64,000 nt of DNA from Nordella sp. HKS 07 (lineage in GTDB: Bacteria > Pseudomonadota > Alphaproteobacteria > Rhizobiales > Aestuariivirgaceae): contig NZ_CP049258.1 in the NCBI RefSeq assembly GCF_011046735.1, forward strand, positions 5,970,001-6,034,000, written 5' to 3'. A program made the translations under genes and the position numbers. The notes under the pieces are model-generated. The model had not been told where the DNA came from. It did no database searches and saw only the letters and a program-made list of their open reading frames with translations. Below are positions 47,201 to 56,262 of the stretch, piece after piece. Position 1 is the stretch's first letter; each line of letters opens with the position of its first letter.

Positions 47201-48080
47201 TCACGCCGGCTGCGCTTTCCGGTTCCGCCAGAGGTCCCACAGGCTTTCGAGCATGCCGGCGCTCGAGATGAGCACGACGCCGATCACCTCGCGCCAGCCG
47301 AAGGGATCGCCCGACCAGATGGCCGCGGTGATCGCGCCGACGCTGATCTCGGTCATGAAGAGCAGTCCGACCAGGCCGGGATTGAGTTTCGGCGTTCCCC
47401 ACATCGAGGCATAGACGCCGGTCATCACCACCAGGATGATCGCCGGCACCAGCCAGGGCAGTTGCGCCAGATAGGTGGCGAGCGGCGGTGAGCCGGGGAG
47501 ACCCCGTCCGAAAGCCAGCAACAGGGCCGCCGCGATGATGGCCGACCAGATGAAATTCTGGGTCAGGAGATCGATCGCGTCGCTGTTGCGATCGGCGCGC
47601 AGCAGGATCGAGGCGACCGCCCACAATAATCCGGAGGAAAGGGCGATCCAGTCGCCGGGCCGCTCCGGCAGGGGAATGCCGACATCGGCCCGGAAAATCA
47701 CCAGCATGCCGAGAATGGCGATCGCCATCGCGATCCAGCGCAAGAGCGTGATCGGCTCGCCGAGAACGAAGCGGGCGAGGAGCGTGCTCCACAAGGGCGT
47801 GAGGTAGAACAGCAAGGTAGCCCTTACCACGTCCGTGTAGGACGAGGCTCAAAGCCGGCACGAAACCCAGGACCTGCAGCCACAGCCCGCCTCGCACGGC
47901 CGCGCGCCAGCGCAGCAGCAACAGGGGCAAAGCGAGGACGAAGGGCACGGTGTAGAAGAAGGAGATCGCCCACAAGCCGTTGATGCCGGCTTCCGCGAGA
48001 GTGCGGACGGGAATCCAGAACAGGCCCCAGACGAGGCCTGAATAGGCGCAAGCGAGCTTGGCGAGAGTCTCCGTCTTCAT
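47201..48080 (-). pseudogene. EamA/DMT-family exporter, frameshifted
   Basis: Two frames encode one drug/metabolite-transporter protein with about ten membrane segments. The N-terminal part (from the ATG at 48080) begins MKTETLAKLACAYSGLVWG and runs through FYTVPFVLALPLLLLRW. The C-terminal part, ending at 47201, contains VRATLLFYLTPLWSTLLARF and further spans. On the coding strand the frames meet near 47840 in CTCGTCCTACACGG; removing one C, or adding two bases, restores ...LV(L)YTDVVRATLL. This is the only one of the broken genes that needs loss rather than gain of a base apart from DUF815. Confidence 0.75.
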
Positions 48081-48159
48081 CCTGTTTGGCGCTTGCCCTT
48101 GTCCGGAACCTCTGAAACTGTGCCATGAAGTCGAGACGCAAGGCAAATCCGGCGGAAAC

Positions 48160-48617
48160 ATGGACACTATTCGCGTTGCGCGCAGCACAGCGGCAGACAA
48201 GGACGACTGGCTGAGACTATGGGGCGAATGGCAGCGCCATATGGCGGGTGCTGTTCCCTCAGAAGTCAGCGAGCGCAGCTGGCAATTGGCGCTCGATCCT
48301 CACAGCAAGCGGTGATCCTCATCGCCCGCTCCGTCGCCGGAGATGCCCTTGGCTTCGCGACGATCAGCTTCGCGCCCTTCGCCTGGACGGGTTCCGACAT
48401 CGCCTTTCTGCAGGATCTCTTCGTCAGCGAAGCCGCGCGTGGACTGGGCGCCGGCGCGGCCTTGCTCAATGCGGTTTATGCCGAGGCAGACGAGCGCCGT
48501 GCCGCTCAAGTTTATTGGATGGTCGATGAGACGGATGAAACGCTGCAGCGCTTCTACGAAAGGAATGGCATCCGCACGCCGTACCTGCGCTATATGCGGA
48601 CGCCCTGGCCCTGGTGA
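48160..48617 (+). pseudogene. GNAT N-acetyltransferase, frameshifted
   Basis: The first frame starts MDTIRVARSTAADKDDWLRL and ends at a TGA at 48313-48315. The second frame continues VILIARSVAGDALGFATISF, then FLQDLFVSEAARGLGAGAAL, the acetyl-CoA-binding motif A, and TLQRFYERNGI, motif B. The join at CACAGCAAGCGGTG needs one added G (AAGGCG) to read through as HSKAVILIAR. As written the protein would lack its acetyl-CoA site. It is divergent from the EamA gene, 79 bases away. Confidence 0.78.
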
Positions 48618-48645
48618 TCCATCTTTCTCGCCCGGTTCGGCGAGC

Positions 48646-49233
48646 TCAGCTCCGAGGGCCCTGCTGCTGATGAATAATGCAATAGGCGATGAGCGCGTCC
48701 TCGGCCAGAGGCGTCAACACCACATTCTCGTATCCGGCGAGAATGCCGGTCTCGCCCATTCCCAGCAAATGTCCGCCGACTGTGACTTCACCGTCGATGC
48801 AGTAGATGAGATGCGTGGCGCCCATCGCCATCAGGGGCAGGGGTGCTGTGAGCTGGCGGCAGGTGAGCGACCCTTTGCCGAATGAGCGCGCAATCATCAG
48901 ATTGAAGTCGCGCACCGGTCCGTCGCTGAGCTTGCCGGTGACCGACCAGTCGCCGGAGAAGGAGGCCGGGCGATAGGGCGAAGCGAGATCGATCGCGCCG
49001 ATCTCTTCGGTTTCGAGCCGCATGCCCTTGCCTTCGAGCAGCATGATATGGCGGTCATAGCCGGCGAATTTCGAGAAGGGACCGTCCTCCGCGACATCGG
49101 CGATGCTGACGCGCCAGCGGAATCCGGTGCCGCCGAACCCGCCATCTGGGGGATCGACCGCGATCTCGGTCGTGATGCCGCCGCCATTCTTCCAGGGCAT
49201 CACCTTGTAATCGTCGCGCCGCAGGATCTTCAT
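48646..49233 (-). CDS. hutD: HutD family protein
   Basis: A 195-residue cupin-fold protein. The N-terminal LRRDDYKVMPWKNGGGITTE and RWRVSIADVAEDGPFSKFAG are the HutD signature. HutD proteins are found with histidine-utilisation genes and are thought to limit pathway intermediates, but no hut genes are here. The ATG at 49233 is chosen because GGGGAG lies upstream and the family starts at this Met. It follows the CDF transporter gene on the same strand by 15 bases and may be co-transcribed with it. Confidence 0.85.
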   Translation of the reverse strand: MKILRRDDYKVMPWKNGGGITTEIAVDPPDGGFGGTGFRWRVSIADVAEDGPFSKFAGYDRHIMLLEGKGMRLETEEIGAIDLASPYRPASFSGDWSVTGKLSDGPVRDFNLMIARSFGKGSLTCRQLTAPLPLMAMGATHLIYCIDGEVTVGGHLLGMGETGILAGYENVVLTPLAEDALIAYCIIHQQQGPRS

Positions 49234-49248
49234 GAGCTCCCCCCTCAA

Positions 49249-50631
49249 TCAATGCAAAGCATAGCCGATCGGTTCGGCATGCGCGATCACGCGCCGGATA
49301 TCGGGCTTGGCGTGTTGCAGCGAGAGCTCGATCCGGTCGATGACTTCATGCACCGTCTCGACTGCCTCCTCGGGAGCGAAGCGGCAGTGATAATGCACGA
49401 AGACGCCCTCGCTGTTGCGCCTGACCCGCACATTGTGGATGTCGCAGACCCGCGTCTCGGCCGCGGCGAGCTTGCGCAGCAGATCCTCGATTTCCTTCTG
49501 GCTACGCGGCGGCAGATCCTCTCCCGGCAGCACCTTCTCGGGCAGCGGCTCGATGTGGCTCTCCACCTCGACATCCTGGCCGAGCTCACCGCGGATGGCG
49601 GCCTCGAGCATGGTCGCCTTTTCATGGGCGTCGAGCAGCGACATCCTGGCGTCGACCTCGAGATCGAAGCTGACGGCGGTACGGATGCCGACGCGCTGGA
49701 TGGTCAGATGGTGGATCGCCAGATCGAGACGATGCGCGATGAGCCGCACGCGCTGCGAGATCGATTCATCGTCGAGCGCCACGGGATCCGTGGTGACGGT
49801 GACATCCGCATTGGGATAGGCGGCCCGGATATTCTGGCTCACCAGTTCCCTGAGCGCGATCATGTCGTCGACCGGCATGGTGCGCGGCACGGTCACGACG
49901 ACGCCGGTGAACAGCGTGGCGCCGGCGGGCCGGATGCGCAAGCGTTCGAGCGCCAGCACGCCGGGCGTCGCCTCGATGATCTTGCGGATGGCCTCGGTGG
50001 CCGAGCCCGGCGCCGCGTCGAGCAAGGTGTCGAGCGTGCGCTTGCCGAGGCGCAATGCGATCACCGTCATGACGCAGGCGACGATCAAAGCTGCGATGGA
50101 GTCGGCGGCCGGAAAGCCGTACCAGACCAGGCCGAGGCCGACCAGCACCGCCATGGAGCTCCACATGTCCGAGGTGAAGTTGAGCGCATCGGCGGCCAGC
50201 GCCTCGCTCGACGTCGCCTTGGCGACGCGGGTCAGGGCACGGGCGCGGAAGAAATCGACGATGATCGAGACGACGATGATGGCGGCCGCCCACCAGGTGA
50301 GCAGGATCTCGGTGTTGCCGGAGATCAGGCGATGGATGGCCTCATAGGAGATCCAGGCGGTGGTGCCGAGCAGCAGGCCGGTCTCGGCCAGCGCCGCGAT
50401 GCTCTCGATTTTCGCATGGCCGTAATGATGCCGTTCGTCCGGCGGCTGATCGCTCATGCGCACGGCGAAGAAGGTGATCACCGTGGCACAGAAATCGGTG
50501 AAGCTGTGGACAGCCTCCGACAGGATGCCGAGCGATCCGGTGAGCAGCCCCGCCACCAGCTTGGCGATGGCGAGCGCGGCGCTCGCCGCCATGGAGATGA
50601 GGGCGACAGATTGTTTTTCCGACTGAGCCAT
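49249..50631 (-). CDS. cation diffusion facilitator with three C-terminal repeats
   Basis: A CDF metal exporter of 460 residues, about 150 longer than usual. The membrane part (residues 1 to about 205) has six spans; the metal-site positions read SEAVHSFTDF in TM2 and ADALNFTSDM in TM5, unlike the DxxxD/HxxxD of zinc exporters. The remainder contains three ZT_dimer-like cytoplasmic modules ending VTTDPVA, VESHIEP and VIAHAEP. Which metal it exports is uncertain. The start region is preceded by a composite palindromic repeat. Confidence 0.85.
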   Translation of the reverse strand: MAQSEKQSVALISMAASAALAIAKLVAGLLTGSLGILSEAVHSFTDFCATVITFFAVRMSDQPPDERHHYGHAKIESIAALAETGLLLGTTAWISYEAIHRLISGNTEILLTWWAAAIIVVSIIVDFFRARALTRVAKATSSEALAADALNFTSDMWSSMAVLVGLGLVWYGFPAADSIAALIVACVMTVIALRLGKRTLDTLLDAAPGSATEAIRKIIEATPGVLALERLRIRPAGATLFTGVVVTVPRTMPVDDMIALRELVSQNIRAAYPNADVTVTTDPVALDDESISQRVRLIAHRLDLAIHHLTIQRVGIRTAVSFDLEVDARMSLLDAHEKATMLEAAIRGELGQDVEVESHIEPLPEKVLPGEDLPPRSQKEIEDLLRKLAAAETRVCDIHNVRVRRNSEGVFVHYHCRFAPEEAVETVHEVIDRIELSLQHAKPDIRRVIAHAEPIGYALH

Positions 50632-50640
50632 AACCGTTTC

Positions 50641-50757
50641 CTAGCGCGGGATGCGAAAAAGTGGATACCGGTCTTTCGCGAGAATCCCGCGCTAAAATAC
50701 TAAAATCGATCCCGTTTATGAGTTTGGTTCGAATCGATCCAAACTCATCGTGATCTA
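50641..50757. repeat. composite palindromic repeat (units A+B), second copy
   Basis: Unit A (50641-50694) and unit B (50705-50757) have the same order, spacing and sequence style as at 37608-37723, with scattered differences. It lies immediately upstream of the minus-strand CDF gene, so its promoter must lie in or beyond this element. Confidence 0.85.
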
Positions 50758-50839
50758 GGCCGGGACACGGGAAAATTGAACCCGGTTTATTTGCACGATC
50801 TGCAACAAGTCTTGACCCGCCAAGCGCCATTCCGTAGTA

Positions 50840-51040
50840 ACGGCTCACGGTTCCGCCCAGCCATGGCGGATTAAAAGGGAACACGGTGCGGACTACCCAT
50901 CAGGGGCCAAGACCGTGGCTGCCCTCGCAACTGTAAGCGGCAAGCGCTTTGCCATCACCACTGGCCCATCGGGGCTGGGAAGGAGCACAGCGCGCCAGAG
51001 CCGCGAGCCAGGAGACCTGCCGTAGCAAATATCCATGACG
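50840..51040 (+). promoter_or_regulatory. cobalamin riboswitch of the B12 import operon
   Basis: Conserved blocks in order are GGTTCC, GGGAACACGGTGCGG, ACCCATCAGGGGCCAAGACC, CCCTCGCAACTGTAAGCGG and the B12 box AGCCAGGAGACCTGCC (51006-51021). It precedes the ferredoxin-btuFCD operon and should repress it when adenosylcobalamin is present. Confidence 0.94.
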
Positions 51041-51095
51041 CCGGACGAGGTGTGCCGGCAGGGGTGAGGCATGATTTTCCGCGCGATGTCAGGCG

Positions 51096-51821
51096 ATGCA
51101 GCCTGACGCTATACTCTATCTGGTGAGCCAGGCCTATGTGAGCGCCAAGCGTCTGCGCGCTCTCAAGGCCGGATTACTCCAGGCTTCCGCCGTCCCGGCG
51201 CGCGTCGCGCGCATGGAGGGCGCCGAGGCCGGTCCCATGACGGCTCTCGACGAGCTGGTGCACGACGGCGCCAGCGCCATCCTGGTGCAGCCGGTCGGCC
51301 TGCCATTCTCCGACAGTCTCGGCGCGTGGCTCGGCGGTGCCCTTGGCCACTGGCTGCGGAAGAATCCAGCCATCCAACTGGCGCTGGCGCAGGACCAGGC
51401 CGACGCGGCAGAGGTGCACGCGGCGGTCGCCGCCAGGGCACTGAGCAAGGCCGACGCGGCACGTCTCATTACGACGGACGAAGCCGAGCTCAATAATCCG
51501 GGCTGGCAGGATCCACCACCCTTCCGCCACCACCTGCTGGTCTGCTCCGGCCCGCGCTGCAGCTACCGCGAGGCCGGCTCGATCAAGGACGTGCTCACCG
51601 ACGCCCTGCGGCGCGAAGGCATATATGACAACTGCCTCATCGCGCTGACCGGATGTCTTTTTCCCTGCAACCAGGGGCCGTTGGTGGCGGTCTATCCCTC
51701 AGGTCACTGGTACCGGCTCACGAAGCCGGCAGACGTGGCCCGTTTCGCCGCCGCACTGGCTTCCAATACGTTCGTCCCTGAACTCATCATCCATGAGGTA
51801 AAACATCATGAGATTGTCTAG
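51096..51821 (+). CDS. chelatase-like domain fused to thioredoxin-fold [2Fe-2S] ferredoxin
   Basis: A 241-residue two-domain protein. Residues 1 to about 140 resemble half of a CbiX chelatase (DAILYLVSQAYVSAKRLRAL; ILVQPVGLPFSDSLGAWLGG), but both metal-binding histidine motifs are lost (SQA for HGS, PFSDS for the GH region). Residues about 145-241 form a thioredoxin-like ferredoxin with CSGPRCSYREAG and LTGCLFPCNQGP supplying four cysteines. As first gene behind a B12 riboswitch it likely acts in corrinoid uptake or reduction. It overlaps btuF by 14 bases. Confidence 0.72.
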   Translation: MQPDAILYLVSQAYVSAKRLRALKAGLLQASAVPARVARMEGAEAGPMTALDELVHDGASAILVQPVGLPFSDSLGAWLGGALGHWLRKNPAIQLALAQDQADAAEVHAAVAARALSKADAARLITTDEAELNNPGWQDPPPFRHHLLVCSGPRCSYREAGSIKDVLTDALRREGIYDNCLIALTGCLFPCNQGPLVAVYPSGHWYRLTKPADVARFAAALASNTFVPELIIHEVKHHEIV

Positions 51822-52746
51822 CCTGGTGATCGCGGCCCTCCTGGCGCTTGCGGCGCCGCCAGCCCTGGCGCAGGAGCGCAGCATCGAAAGCTGCGCCACG
51901 ACCTCGAGCTTCAAGGCGGCACCGAGCCGCGTCATCACGCTCAATCAGCAGGCTACCGAGATCATGCTGGCGCTCGGCCTCGAACGCCACCTCATCGGCA
52001 CCGCCTATCTCGACGATGCGATCCCCGAGCGCTGGCTTACCGCGTACAAGAGCGTGCCGGTGATCGCCAAGCAATATCCGGCGCGTGAGGTGGTGATGGC
52101 GCAGAGTCCGGACTTTCTCTTCGCCGGCTTCGCGTCGGCCTTCGGCGAGAAGAGGCTCGGCCCCGAGAAGGACTGGAATGCTCTTGGCATCGGAACCTAT
52201 GTGGTCAATGCGGAATGTCGCAACCAGCATCCCGACGACGTCATGATCACCACGGCGGCGCTCTATACCGATATCGAGCGCATCGGCGCGCTGTTCGGCG
52301 CAGAGGACAAAGCCAGAGCTTTGGCGGACGATATGAAGGCGCGGCTCGCCGCTGTCGCCGGCAGCAATCCGGGCGCCGGACGGCGCGCCTTCCTTTTCGA
52401 CTCCGGCACCGAGACCGCGTTCTCGGCGGGCTGCTGCGGAACACCCGCCTTGCTGCTCCAGGCCGTCGGCCTCAAGAACATCGCCGCCGATGTGAAGGGC
52501 CGCTGGGCCGATCTCGCCTGGGAGAAGGTCGCCACCGCCGATCCGGAGATCATCGTGCCGATCGAGGCGGAATGGTCGACGGCGCAAGAGAAGATCAATC
52601 ACCTCAAGGCCGATCCGGTGCTTTCGCAGCTCGAGGCCGTCAAGGCGGAGCGTTTCATCATCATTCCCTTCTCGCAAACCTTGCTCGGTGTGCGCTTCGT
52701 CGAAGGGGTGGAAAAACTCGGCGCCGATCTCGAGGCCTTGAAGTAG
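51808..52746 (+). CDS. btuF: cobalamin ABC transporter substrate-binding protein
   Basis: A 312-residue periplasmic binding protein with a signal peptide (LVIAALLALAAPPALAQE). It has the class III binding-protein layout: SRVITLNQQATEIMLALGLE and YPAREVVMAQSPDFLFAGFA in the first lobe, ATADPEIIVPIEAEW in the second. The B12 riboswitch and the linked permease and ATPase make cobalamin the likeliest ligand; iron-siderophore binding proteins of the same family are the alternative. Confidence 0.85.
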   Translation: MRLSSLVIAALLALAAPPALAQERSIESCATTSSFKAAPSRVITLNQQATEIMLALGLERHLIGTAYLDDAIPERWLTAYKSVPVIAKQYPAREVVMAQSPDFLFAGFASAFGEKRLGPEKDWNALGIGTYVVNAECRNQHPDDVMITTAALYTDIERIGALFGAEDKARALADDMKARLAAVAGSNPGAGRRAFLFDSGTETAFSAGCCGTPALLLQAVGLKNIAADVKGRWADLAWEKVATADPEIIVPIEAEWSTAQEKINHLKADPVLSQLEAVKAERFIIIPFSQTLLGVRFVEGVEKLGADLEALK

Positions 52747-52752
52747 ATCGGG

Positions 52753-53769
52753 GTGACCGTCTCCTCCTTCAGAAGTCCCGGCCTGTTCGCGCTCGCGGTC
52801 ATGGCACTGATCCTCGCCGGGCTCGCCGGGGTCTTCTGGGGCACCGCCGATCTTGCCTGGGATGATCGCTTCAAGGCGCTGCTCCGGCTTGCCGATGCAG
52901 AGCCGGCGCTCAAGCTCATCGTCTGGGAATGGCGACTGCCGCGCGTGATCATGGTAGCGCTGGTCGGCGCCGCTCTCACACTTGCCGGCCTCCTGATGCA
53001 GGCCTTGCTGCGCAATCCCCTGGCCGATCCCTATTTGCTCGGGCTCTCCTCGGGCGCCTCGGCGGCAGCCGCCGCCGCGATCATCTGGCTTCCCGGTGTA
53101 TTCGTCTCGCTGATCGGCCTGCCGATCCTCGCCTTTCTCGGGGCCATGCTGGCTTTTCTCATTGCGCTTGGGCTGTCCTTCTCGCCCGGCCGCAATCTCG
53201 ACCGTCTGATGCTGATCCTGTCGGGGACCGCGGTGTCGCTGTTCTTCCAGTCGATCACGGCCTTCTTCCTCCACATCGCCGAGCCGCATGTAACGCAGCA
53301 GGCGCTGCAATGGCTGATGGGCTCGGCCGCAGGCACCAAGTGGCCCGATCTTCTCCCGCTCGCCATAAGCTTGCCGCTCCTGGCGCTCACCGCCTTCGCT
53401 TTCGCACCCATGCTGGATGCAGTGCTGCTCGGCGACGAGCGCGCGACGGCCCTCGGCGTGCCGGTGGGGGCGTTGCGGATCGGCTTCTTTTCGGCCGCCG
53501 CCTTGCTCACCGGGCTTTCGGTCGCAGCCGCCGGCATCGTCAGCTTCGTCGGGCTGATCGTGCCACATCTGGCCCGGCTCCTGATCGGAGCGACGCATCG
53601 TTGGCTCATCCCTCTGGCGCTGCTGCTCGGCGCCATCGTGCTGGTGCTGGTCGATCTTCTCTGCCGTACCGTTCTGGCGCCCGAGGAGCTGCCGCTGGGC
53701 GTGCTCCTGGCGCTGTTTGCGGCGCCCCCCTTCATCGTGATCCTGCGAAGGATGCGCCGTGGCGTCTGA
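52753..53769 (+). CDS. btuC: cobalamin ABC transporter permease
   Basis: A FecCD/BtuC-type permease of 338 residues with about ten membrane spans, including the family segments WEWRLPRVIMVALVGAALTL, GLLMQALLRNPLADPYLLGL and AAAGIVSFVGLIVPHLARLL. The start is a GTG at 52753, 6 bases after btuF. It overlaps the ATPase gene by 11 bases. Confidence 0.9.
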   Translation: MTVSSFRSPGLFALAVMALILAGLAGVFWGTADLAWDDRFKALLRLADAEPALKLIVWEWRLPRVIMVALVGAALTLAGLLMQALLRNPLADPYLLGLSSGASAAAAAAIIWLPGVFVSLIGLPILAFLGAMLAFLIALGLSFSPGRNLDRLMLILSGTAVSLFFQSITAFFLHIAEPHVTQQALQWLMGSAAGTKWPDLLPLAISLPLLALTAFAFAPMLDAVLLGDERATALGVPVGALRIGFFSAAALLTGLSVAAAGIVSFVGLIVPHLARLLIGATHRWLIPLALLLGAIVLVLVDLLCRTVLAPEELPLGVLLALFAAPPFIVILRRMRRGV

Positions 53770-54508
53770 ACCCATTCTCTCGGTGTCAGCCATCTGCCTG
53801 CGTAAAGGTACGGCAGTCCTGCTCGACAACGTCAGCTTCAACCTGACACGCGGCCGCTTCCATGGCTTGCTGGGGCCTAATGGCGCCGGCAAGTCGAGCC
53901 TGCTCAAGATCCTTTATCGCGTCGAGACGCCCGATGCCGGATCGGTCTTGCTGGAGGGCAGGCCTATCCAATCCCTGGGCCGGCGCACCTATGCGGCGCG
54001 TGTGGGCGCGCTTGTCCGGGAGAAGGTATCGCTCTCCGGGCTCAGCCTCGTCGAGGTCGTGGAACTCGGACTTCTGCCGCGCGGGCTTGGCGCCAGCGCG
54101 AACCGGGAGCACAGCCGGGAAGCACTAGCGATGATCGGCCTCGATCATCGATGGCAAGAAGATGCCGCCCGACTCTCCGGCGGCGAGCAGCAGCGTCTCT
54201 TCTTCGCGCAACTGCTGGCGCTCGATCCGGATATTTATCTTCTCGACGAGCCCAACAACCATCTCGACCTGCATTTCCAGTACAAGCTCCTCGACATCGT
54301 CAGAAGCAGGGGGCGCACTGTGCTGGCCTCCTTCCACGATATCGGACTGGCGGCGCGCTATTGCGACGAGGTGATGCTGCTCGACCGTAGCAGGCTGGTG
54401 GGGCGGGGCGCGATCGGCGAGGTGCTCACCCGGCAAAGCCTGGCCGAGACCTATAGGGTGGACGGCGCCTTCGCCGAGGGCCGACTGGAGGTCACCGGTC
54501 CGGTCTAG
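53759..54508 (+). CDS. btuD: cobalamin ABC transporter ATP-binding protein
   Basis: A 249-residue ABC ATPase of the FecE/BtuD type. Walker A is GPNGAGKSSLLKIL (near residue 38), the signature is RLSGGEQQRLFFAQLLALD and Walker B is IYLLDEPNNHLDL. It completes the riboswitch-controlled importer. Confidence 0.92.
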   Translation: MASEPILSVSAICLRKGTAVLLDNVSFNLTRGRFHGLLGPNGAGKSSLLKILYRVETPDAGSVLLEGRPIQSLGRRTYAARVGALVREKVSLSGLSLVEVVELGLLPRGLGASANREHSREALAMIGLDHRWQEDAARLSGGEQQRLFFAQLLALDPDIYLLDEPNNHLDLHFQYKLLDIVRSRGRTVLASFHDIGLAARYCDEVMLLDRSRLVGRGAIGEVLTRQSLAETYRVDGAFAEGRLEVTGPV

Positions 54509-54628
54509 ACCACGCGGCCGTCCGATCCGCAGCCATGAGGGCGGCGCATGCAAGACCTGCCCTGAAATTCCTTGCGAATCCGCTTCGGCCGGTGCTTGTC
54601 TCGGGGCCTATTTCGAGTTTCCCGCTTC

Positions 54629-55828
54629 ATGTCTTCCGAAGCCTCTCCTGCGATCTGGACCGCCGCGCCCCCGAAAAGAGGGGCGCTCGCTTTCGCCTCT
54701 CTGTTCGCGATTGAATCCTTCGCGCGCGCGCTCGTCGCCACCGTCGTCTCGGTCCAGGCCCATGACCTGCTGATGAGCAGCCAGAAGGTCAGCGTGCTGT
54801 TCACTTGTGTCAGCCTCGCCGTCCTCGTCTCGACCCTCAGTCTGCCGATCCTCTTCCGCCATGTGCCGCGCCGCTGGATCTATACGATCGGCGTGATCGG
54901 CCTCATCCTGGCGTCGCTGGCCTTCGCGCTGCACACGCTGCCGGGGCAGGTCGGCGGCATGTATCTGCGCAATGTCGGCACCGCGACCCTCAACATCTCG
55001 CTGTCGCTGTACATACTGGACCATATCCGCAAGGCCGATCTCGTCCGCTCCGAACCGATGCGGCTCACCTTCTCGGCCACGTCCTGGACGATCGGCCCGT
55101 TTCTGGGCGTCTGGCTCTATCAGACCTATGGCGCCTGGGCGCCGCAGGCCTTGAGCATCGCCAGCAGCATCCTGCTCCTCGCCTTCTTCTGGTATCTGCG
55201 GCTCAACGCGCATCCGGTCATCAAGGCCGCTACTTCGCCACCGCAGAATCCTGTGGTCAATGTCGGCCGCTTCGTCTCGCAGCCGCGCCTGCGGCTCGCC
55301 TGGTTCATCGCCTTCGGCCGCTCGTGCTTCTGGTCGACCTTCTTCATTTATGGCTCGCTGCTCATGATCGAGGGCGGCCTCGGCAAGGAGGCGAGCGGCA
55401 TATTGATCTCGGCGAGCCAGATCGTCCTCGGCACCGCCTTTTTATTCGGCAAGATCTCCGAGCGCACCGGCGTGCGCAAGGTGATCTCGCTGTCCTTCGC
55501 CGTCGCCGCCGTCGCCGTCTTCGGCGCGGGTTATGCCGGAACCAGCGCGCCGGTGCTCGCCGGCGTCTTCCTGCTGATCGGCGCCGTCGCCAATTCGGCG
55601 CTCGACGGGGTAGGGGGCATTCCCTATCTGCGTTCGGTGCGTGCCCATGAGCGCCCGCAGATGACCGGCGTCTATCGCAGCTATATCGATCTCTCCGATC
55701 TGCTGCCGTCCTTCATCTATTCCATCGTGCTGCTGTTCTTTCCGCTTGGCACGGTATTCTACATACTGGGCATATTGCTGACGGTCGTCGGCATCGTCTC
55801 CTGGCGCTATCTGCCGCGCTCGATGTGA
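54629..55828 (+). CDS. MFS transporter
   Basis: A 399-residue membrane protein with about twelve hydrophobic segments. Between the halves is a charged loop (about residue 190-215). Motifs are weak: RHVPRRWIYTIGVIGLI in the loop 2-3 region and GKISERTGVRKVISLSFA in the equivalent of loop 8-9, which resembles the MFS repeat. The ATG at 54629 is preferred over a TTG 57 bases upstream. Substrate unknown. It follows the B12 importer by 120 bases and may or may not share its mRNA. Confidence 0.8.
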   Translation: MSSEASPAIWTAAPPKRGALAFASLFAIESFARALVATVVSVQAHDLLMSSQKVSVLFTCVSLAVLVSTLSLPILFRHVPRRWIYTIGVIGLILASLAFALHTLPGQVGGMYLRNVGTATLNISLSLYILDHIRKADLVRSEPMRLTFSATSWTIGPFLGVWLYQTYGAWAPQALSIASSILLLAFFWYLRLNAHPVIKAATSPPQNPVVNVGRFVSQPRLRLAWFIAFGRSCFWSTFFIYGSLLMIEGGLGKEASGILISASQIVLGTAFLFGKISERTGVRKVISLSFAVAAVAVFGAGYAGTSAPVLAGVFLLIGAVANSALDGVGGIPYLRSVRAHERPQMTGVYRSYIDLSDLLPSFIYSIVLLFFPLGTVFYILGILLTVVGIVSWRYLPRSM

Positions 55829-55910
55829 CATGGTGAACAGGCGGTTAAGCGCTCCTGAACGACTGCTTAACAATCTCGTGACATAGTCCGCACCAACAGG
55901 AGTGTGTGTC

Positions 55911-56021
55911 ATGTTGCGTATGCGTCACGCCCGTCCCAGAATCCCGGCGATATTCTATCTGTATGTGCTTGCCGTTCTGGCCATGACGGCCATCGCCGTC
56001 ACCAGCATCAATCACATCTGA
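55911..56021 (+). CDS. 36-residue small membrane protein
   Basis: A short open frame with a strong ribosome site (ACAGGAG, 8 bases before the ATG). The product has a basic start (MLRMRHARPRIP) and one hydrophobic helix (AIFYLYVLAVLAMTAIAVTS), the make-up of a small inner-membrane protein with the N-terminus inside. No family is recognised. The good ribosome site and composition argue for translation. Confidence 0.5.
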   Translation: MLRMRHARPRIPAIFYLYVLAVLAMTAIAVTSINHI

Positions 56022-56097
56022 TTTTATTAGCGCGGAATCCCGCGCCGGAGCACCGGGCGCTCTCATGGAATCGGCCGGCTCTAACTCTTTGATTTGC

Positions 56098-56131
56098 GCA
56101 TCGGATTTTCCCAAACCTTTCGGTCCGATGC
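56098..56131. repeat. short GCATCGG palindrome
   Basis: GCATCGGATTTTCCC and a right arm ending TTTCGGTCCGATGC form a 34-base version of the 68-base elements at 28822 and 28899. The inner GGCCGCC part is missing. Confidence 0.65.
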
Positions 56132-56145
56132 TCCAACATCTAAGA

Positions 56146-56199
56146 ATCGATCATGTTTATGAGGTTTGGATTGACTCAATCCAGGCTCATAGTCGATCT
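56146..56199. repeat. unit B palindrome, third copy
   Basis: ATCGATCATGTTTATGAGGTTTGG with CCAGGCTCATAGTCGATCT is a diverged copy of unit B from 37671 and 50705. Ahead of it at 56030 a remnant TTAGCGCGGAATCCCGCGCC recalls unit A. The gap 56022-56262 otherwise holds no gene. Confidence 0.65.
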
Positions 56200-56262
56200 G
56201 GCGCTTGACCAGGACCCGTTGGAGGAGCGACTGTAGCCGCCTTCAATGGAATTCGTAATCCG

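Noticed and set aside
49048-50703. Plus-strand open frame of 551 codons
   Set aside because: Antisense to the CDF exporter, which has clear family sequence.
51787-53907. Minus-strand open frame of 706 codons
   Set aside because: Antisense shadow of btuF and btuC; it begins and ends within those genes and is low-complexity Gln/Glu/Arg.
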